In this document: positions 60,380 to 64,000 of the stretch, in pieces
Layout: each line of letters starts with the position of its first letter
How positions within the stretch are numbered: the first letter of the stretch is position 1
Assembly (NCBI GenBank): GCA_047967505.1
Contig: CM106541.1
DNA from: Dipteris shenzhenensis
Taxonomy: Eukaryota; Polypodiophyta; Polypodiopsida; Gleicheniales
Strand: one strand, 5' to 3'
Length of the DNA: 64,000 nt
Program-made: the position numbers and the translations under genes
Notes under the pieces: generated by a model
The model's database searches: none
What the model saw: the letters and a program-made list of their open reading frames with translations, nothing else
Told to the model about the DNA's origin: nothing

Positions 60380-60871
60380 TCAGTGATGATTGGGGGGCTC
60401 CTAGTTGAATGTGTCCCTCTCTCCCTATCTCCTTCTCTATGTGCCTCTCTCCAAACATTTAGCATGAAGGCAATCAGTTTTTTAATTCAAGTACGGTCAT
60501 CCAAAATGCCAATAAAGATGATCATCCATGTTTAGTTTTAAAAGTTCAGTTCTATCACAATCCTGCATGTACTAACACTCTAACTGTACTTTCTCTTGCC
60601 GCGTGAAGCACTTCATTTTGGACTTCATGGATCTCTAGTATAAATTCTAACCCAACGGGAATATAAACTCAAGCATAAATATTATGGCATTATTTTTGTT
60701 TTAGTAAGAGCACACAAAAAGTGATTGTGGAAGCCTTGAAGGCAATCAACAGAAGAGAAATGATCTAGAGTAGTCCAATTCTCGCACTACTTTTAATTCA
60801 AAAGTCCTTGTGAGATTCACATTATTTGCCTTCTTGCTATGTCTTTTGTGTAATCACAATTGTGACCTTTC

Positions 60872-61106
60872 TGTGTGTGTGTGTGTGTATAAAATATAAA
60901 TATAATATATCTTACAATATATTATATTAGATAATATAATCTACTCTCTCTCTCGTATACATACATGTATGTATGTATGTATGTACATATGTACATATGT
61001 AATATGTATATATGTATATGTGTATATGTGTAAGTAAGTAAGTATGTATGTATATACACATGTATAATTTATATATGTTATATATATGTACACACACACA
61101 CACACA
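60872..61106 (+). repeat. Compound microsatellite GT / TA / TATG / CA
   Basis: A GT run, AT-rich spacer, TGTA runs, AGTA/TGTA runs and a final CA run. Confidence 0.93.
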
Positions 61107-61258
61107 TTTTCTACACTCTTTCACACATTCATGTAGCTACTGACATTTAGATATTCACATTATCCCCACTTCCCCCCCTCCCCCCCTCCTCTTCTCTTGT
61201 CTCTGCAAACCCTCCCAATTAATTTCTGCCCTACTAGTCAAAGCTATTCCCCTTCTTA

Positions 61259-61259
61259 A

Positions 61260-61290
<31 letters not shown>

Positions 61291-61324
61291 ACATATTAAT
61301 CTCTCTCTCTCTCTCTCTCTCTCT
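61259..61324 (+). repeat. (TA)n(CT)n microsatellite
   Basis: A TA run with short interruptions followed by about 12 CT units. Confidence 0.93.
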
Positions 61325-62469
61325 AAGTGAAAACTCTAATGAAAAACCTTTTTTTCTTTTTTCTTCCTCCTTTTAACCCCTTTAAAAATATATTTCCTAT
61401 TAACACCTTTTTTCAAATTTTCCTATATTAATGGTTTCAATTTTGCCTATATTATTATTTTAATCTTGTCCTAGTTTATCTTTCTTTAGATCACCTCGTT
61501 TAATGTTCTTCACTACTTAATTTTTACCAGTTAATAGTTTCCTACTTTATTAATTTTTTCTTTTTCTGACTACACGAAAATTTCCCCCCCTACTATTTTC
61601 CTTATTTAGCTTTTTTATGCCACTTTTCATGATTAAGGAAAAAAACCCCCACTTCACAAGTTTGTAGTACCTTCTCTAAAACTCTTTTTAATTCATTATA
61701 ATTAAACCACGTTCTCGATTGTGTATTTAATTTTTTACTTATTTACAATTTTTTTTTAAATCTTTAACTATTCTCCTTTCTTTTTTTCTCTTCTTTTTGG
61801 TGTGTTTTCTATCCTCTAAACCTACTATCTTTGTTATCGTTTATAATTTCCTATTGTCCCTATTTTTTCACTCTTGTGTTTCTCGAATTTCCTTGATGTA
61901 TGTTTGTTTTCCTAAATCTCTCCTTATTTTTTTAAAAACTTACCTTACTAAAACAATATTAGTCCCTACGCAATTAATTAACTATTGGTTTTCCTAACCT
62001 AAACACACCTAACCACTCTCTTGGCAAATTTTATCCAACGTTAAAAATAGACCCCCATCCCCGATAGTGTAGCTTGCAATTGCTAGCTTGTATCAACTCA
62101 CAAATGAGACACTAGAGATCACATCCTTGGATCATCATATTATATTATAACATATGTTTCAATATAGTTTATATGTTCCATGAGATGTGCGATCATGTAC
62201 CTTCTATAAACATGAAATAATAAGAAAATTTATGTTTTTTATATTATATTTCAATAATATTAAACTAAAATAATGTTAGGTGTTTTTAAGAAACTTGTAA
62301 ACATGTAAAATTTCTTGGAAAATAACTACGATACATGCAGATGTAGAGAATTCCAATTGTAGTTATATTTTAACCTAGCTAGGTGTCCCCTTTACTCTGT
62401 AGATTTGAATAAACAATGATTATAAGTGTAGATGTAAGTATCGCTAGATCTAGTGTGTGTGAAATACCG
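61325..62469. other. T-rich DNA, no gene seen
   Basis: From 61,340 to about 62,000 the plus strand is strongly T-rich with interspersed 'ccccc' runs; the one longer frame (61,797-61,997) is Phe/Leu/Ser-rich and composition-driven. Beyond that there is AT-rich DNA with no signal. Confidence 0.5.
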
Positions 62470-62642
62470 ACATTCATGTACATAGCATGATGTTGCAAAT
62501 GATGACATTGGAAAAGGCAACTTGCCATCGCATGCCTATTTCAATAGGTAGATTGCCACGTCTATAATCATCCAATTATGTAAGGAAGGAGGAAGATGAT
62601 TGGATGGTTTCTCTCTCTCCCAAGGTCTCGCTCACTTACATG
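62470..62642 (+). repeat. Direct repeat, first copy (~175 bp)
   Basis: Runs from 'cattcatgtacatagcatga' to 'cacttacat' and matches 63,458-63,660. Shared landmarks are 'catgatgttgcaaatgat', 'ggaaaagg.aacttgccatc', 'gtaga.t.ccacgtctataat' and 'attggatggtt'. Confidence 0.85.
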
Positions 62643-63457
62643 GAATTGATTAAGGGAAATATCACCAATTAGATGTACATGTTGATATGAAAAGTAAAGC
62701 TCCTTGAAAGTTATTGAATTGCTAACACATCTTAATGACATGAGATTGTTTGTCTCTTTTACATGGATAGAAATCACAATATATGGAGAGGAAAACTCCA
62801 TACGTGAAGGACCTCTTTCCCTTGAGGAGAACAGGGTAGGTCAATAGAAATATTAGATCAAGGCTCATGAATGAGGGCAAAATCTTGTGAAGAAATGACA
62901 TTTTATCAGAAGTGGAGATGCAACATTTGCAACCAAGTGTTCACGATATTTGCCTTAAGGATGAGAACATTTGATGCCCAGCCAATAAGAAAAAACAACT
63001 AAAAAGGTATGAGGGACCAGGTGCCGAATCCATTACTTCCATCTTGAAAGTAATGACCCATGTCGATGTAGATCCCATGGTATAAAATTAGTATATCATG
63101 CGAAGAGCCTAAAGTTGCAGATGAATGATAGTAGAACATGCATGATGCATCCAAGTACAACTATGCCAATGTAATGTGACAAGGATTTGGAGCATGGGAA
63201 TTGCAAATCAAATGATGATTTGATATATGCCTTGTTTTGTAATATGTAGAAAGGCTTGCAATGTATTAGTACTTGGTTATGCTGAATCAAAAGCCATTTT
63301 GTAGCTATTTCATCCTATGTATAATGTTCCAAAATACTTTCAAATCTTTAAAATAGCTTTTGTGTTTTTATGGTTGGACGATATTCATCGTGCTGCCAAA
63401 GAATCGTCACATAGATGTAGATATCGATAGCTACTCCACTTGTCTGTGCATTACTGG
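62643..63457. other. No gene seen between the direct repeats
   Basis: Only short frames on both strands, without recognisable motifs. Confidence 0.45.
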
Positions 63458-63660
63458 CATTCATATATAGAGCATGATGTTGCAAATGATCAGAGTGTAG
63501 ATAGATACTTGAGAAACAACGAGACGTCGGAAAAGGTAACTTGCCATCCCATGCCTATTTTAGTAGGTAGATTACCACGTCTATAATCAGCCAATTATAT
63601 CAGGAGGGGGCAAGACAATTGGATGGTTGCTCTCTCTCAAGGTCTAGATCACTTACATAA
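63458..63660 (+). repeat. Direct repeat, second copy (~200 bp)
   Basis: The partner of 62,470-62,642, about 990 bp downstream in the same orientation, with an extra ~30 bp ('cagagtgtagatagatactt') in the middle. This spacing would suit a pair of LTRs of a very small element, but no primer site or TG...CA ends were confirmed. Confidence 0.8.
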
Positions 63661-64000
63661 TATTGCAAATGTAATGTTAAAATCATCCTTTCGATACAAA
63701 ATTTATTGAGAAATAAATTCAAACAATAAAGCAAGTTGTTTGATGAGAGCCATAACTCGGGAGGTACATGACACAACATAGATAAGAAACTTTTTGAGAG
63801 ACAAAATGAATATGAAACTTATTCGTATTAATGAAATTTTTATATGTGCATATAGTGAAGAACATGGCTCTAGAGAAACGAGGACAAAAACCTTGCAAAG
63901 GCATGTGATTATTTTACACACTTAAGTACTACAAAGTGGAGATGTAACATTTTTCAAGAAGAGTACTCAGGCTCATGCACAAGAATGGGCAACAACTTCT

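Overview
This window reads as nuclear DNA of a land plant. The support is a split aspartate aminotransferase gene with GT-AG introns and a mitochondrial-type leader, plus plant-type Copia and Gypsy LTR retrotransposons, Helitron fragments and a Mutator-like transposase with a SWIM zinc finger. Microsatellites are dense. The transposase (55.9-57.8 kb) resembles a family I associate with seed-free plants and gymnosperms. That is a memory-based impression, and the species cannot be fixed from the sequence.

Layout. 0-3.3 kb: AT-rich DNA and a broken Helitron helicase (minus strand). 3.3-10.1 kb: no gene; a set of ~600-bp imperfect repeats (5.2-7.5 kb), a ~970-bp polypyrimidine tract (8.7-9.66 kb), a degenerate minisatellite and a tRNA-like SINE head. 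10.8-14.6 kb: a Gypsy gag scrap, then a decayed Copia element (minus). 15.9-24.8 kb: a Helitron Rep fragment cut by a Copia LTR; that Copia copy is itself cut inside gag, where it abuts a chromodomain Gypsy element (minus). 25.9-26.6 kb: compound microsatellites. 27.45-32.2 kb: a textbook nest of two small non-autonomous LTR elements, each with a 5-bp target-site duplication. 34.1-35.3 kb: a Copia gag-protease remnant (plus). 36.8-40.15 kb: the only intact host gene I can support, a 10-exon mitochondrial-type aspartate aminotransferase. 42.59-48.46 kb: a structurally complete, young Copia element (minus) disabled by three nonsense codons and one frameshift. 48.9-52 kb: an unrecognised, partly broken multi-exon gene (minus). 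52.96-55.12 kb: four copies of a ~90-bp palindrome, one perfect, mixed with fragments that look like host genes (SMG8-like and PPR-like, both tentative). 55.7-57.9 kb: a broken MULE-like transposase (plus). 58-64 kb: tandem and dispersed repeats, microsatellites and T-rich DNA.

The genes do not form a pathway. The aminotransferase is a housekeeping enzyme in an island of a few kilobases, and almost everything else recognisable is mobile-element derived. The part most worth follow-up is 48.9-57.9 kb: an unknown gene and a MULE-type transposase transcribed divergently, with a family of near-perfect palindromes and gene-like fragments between them.
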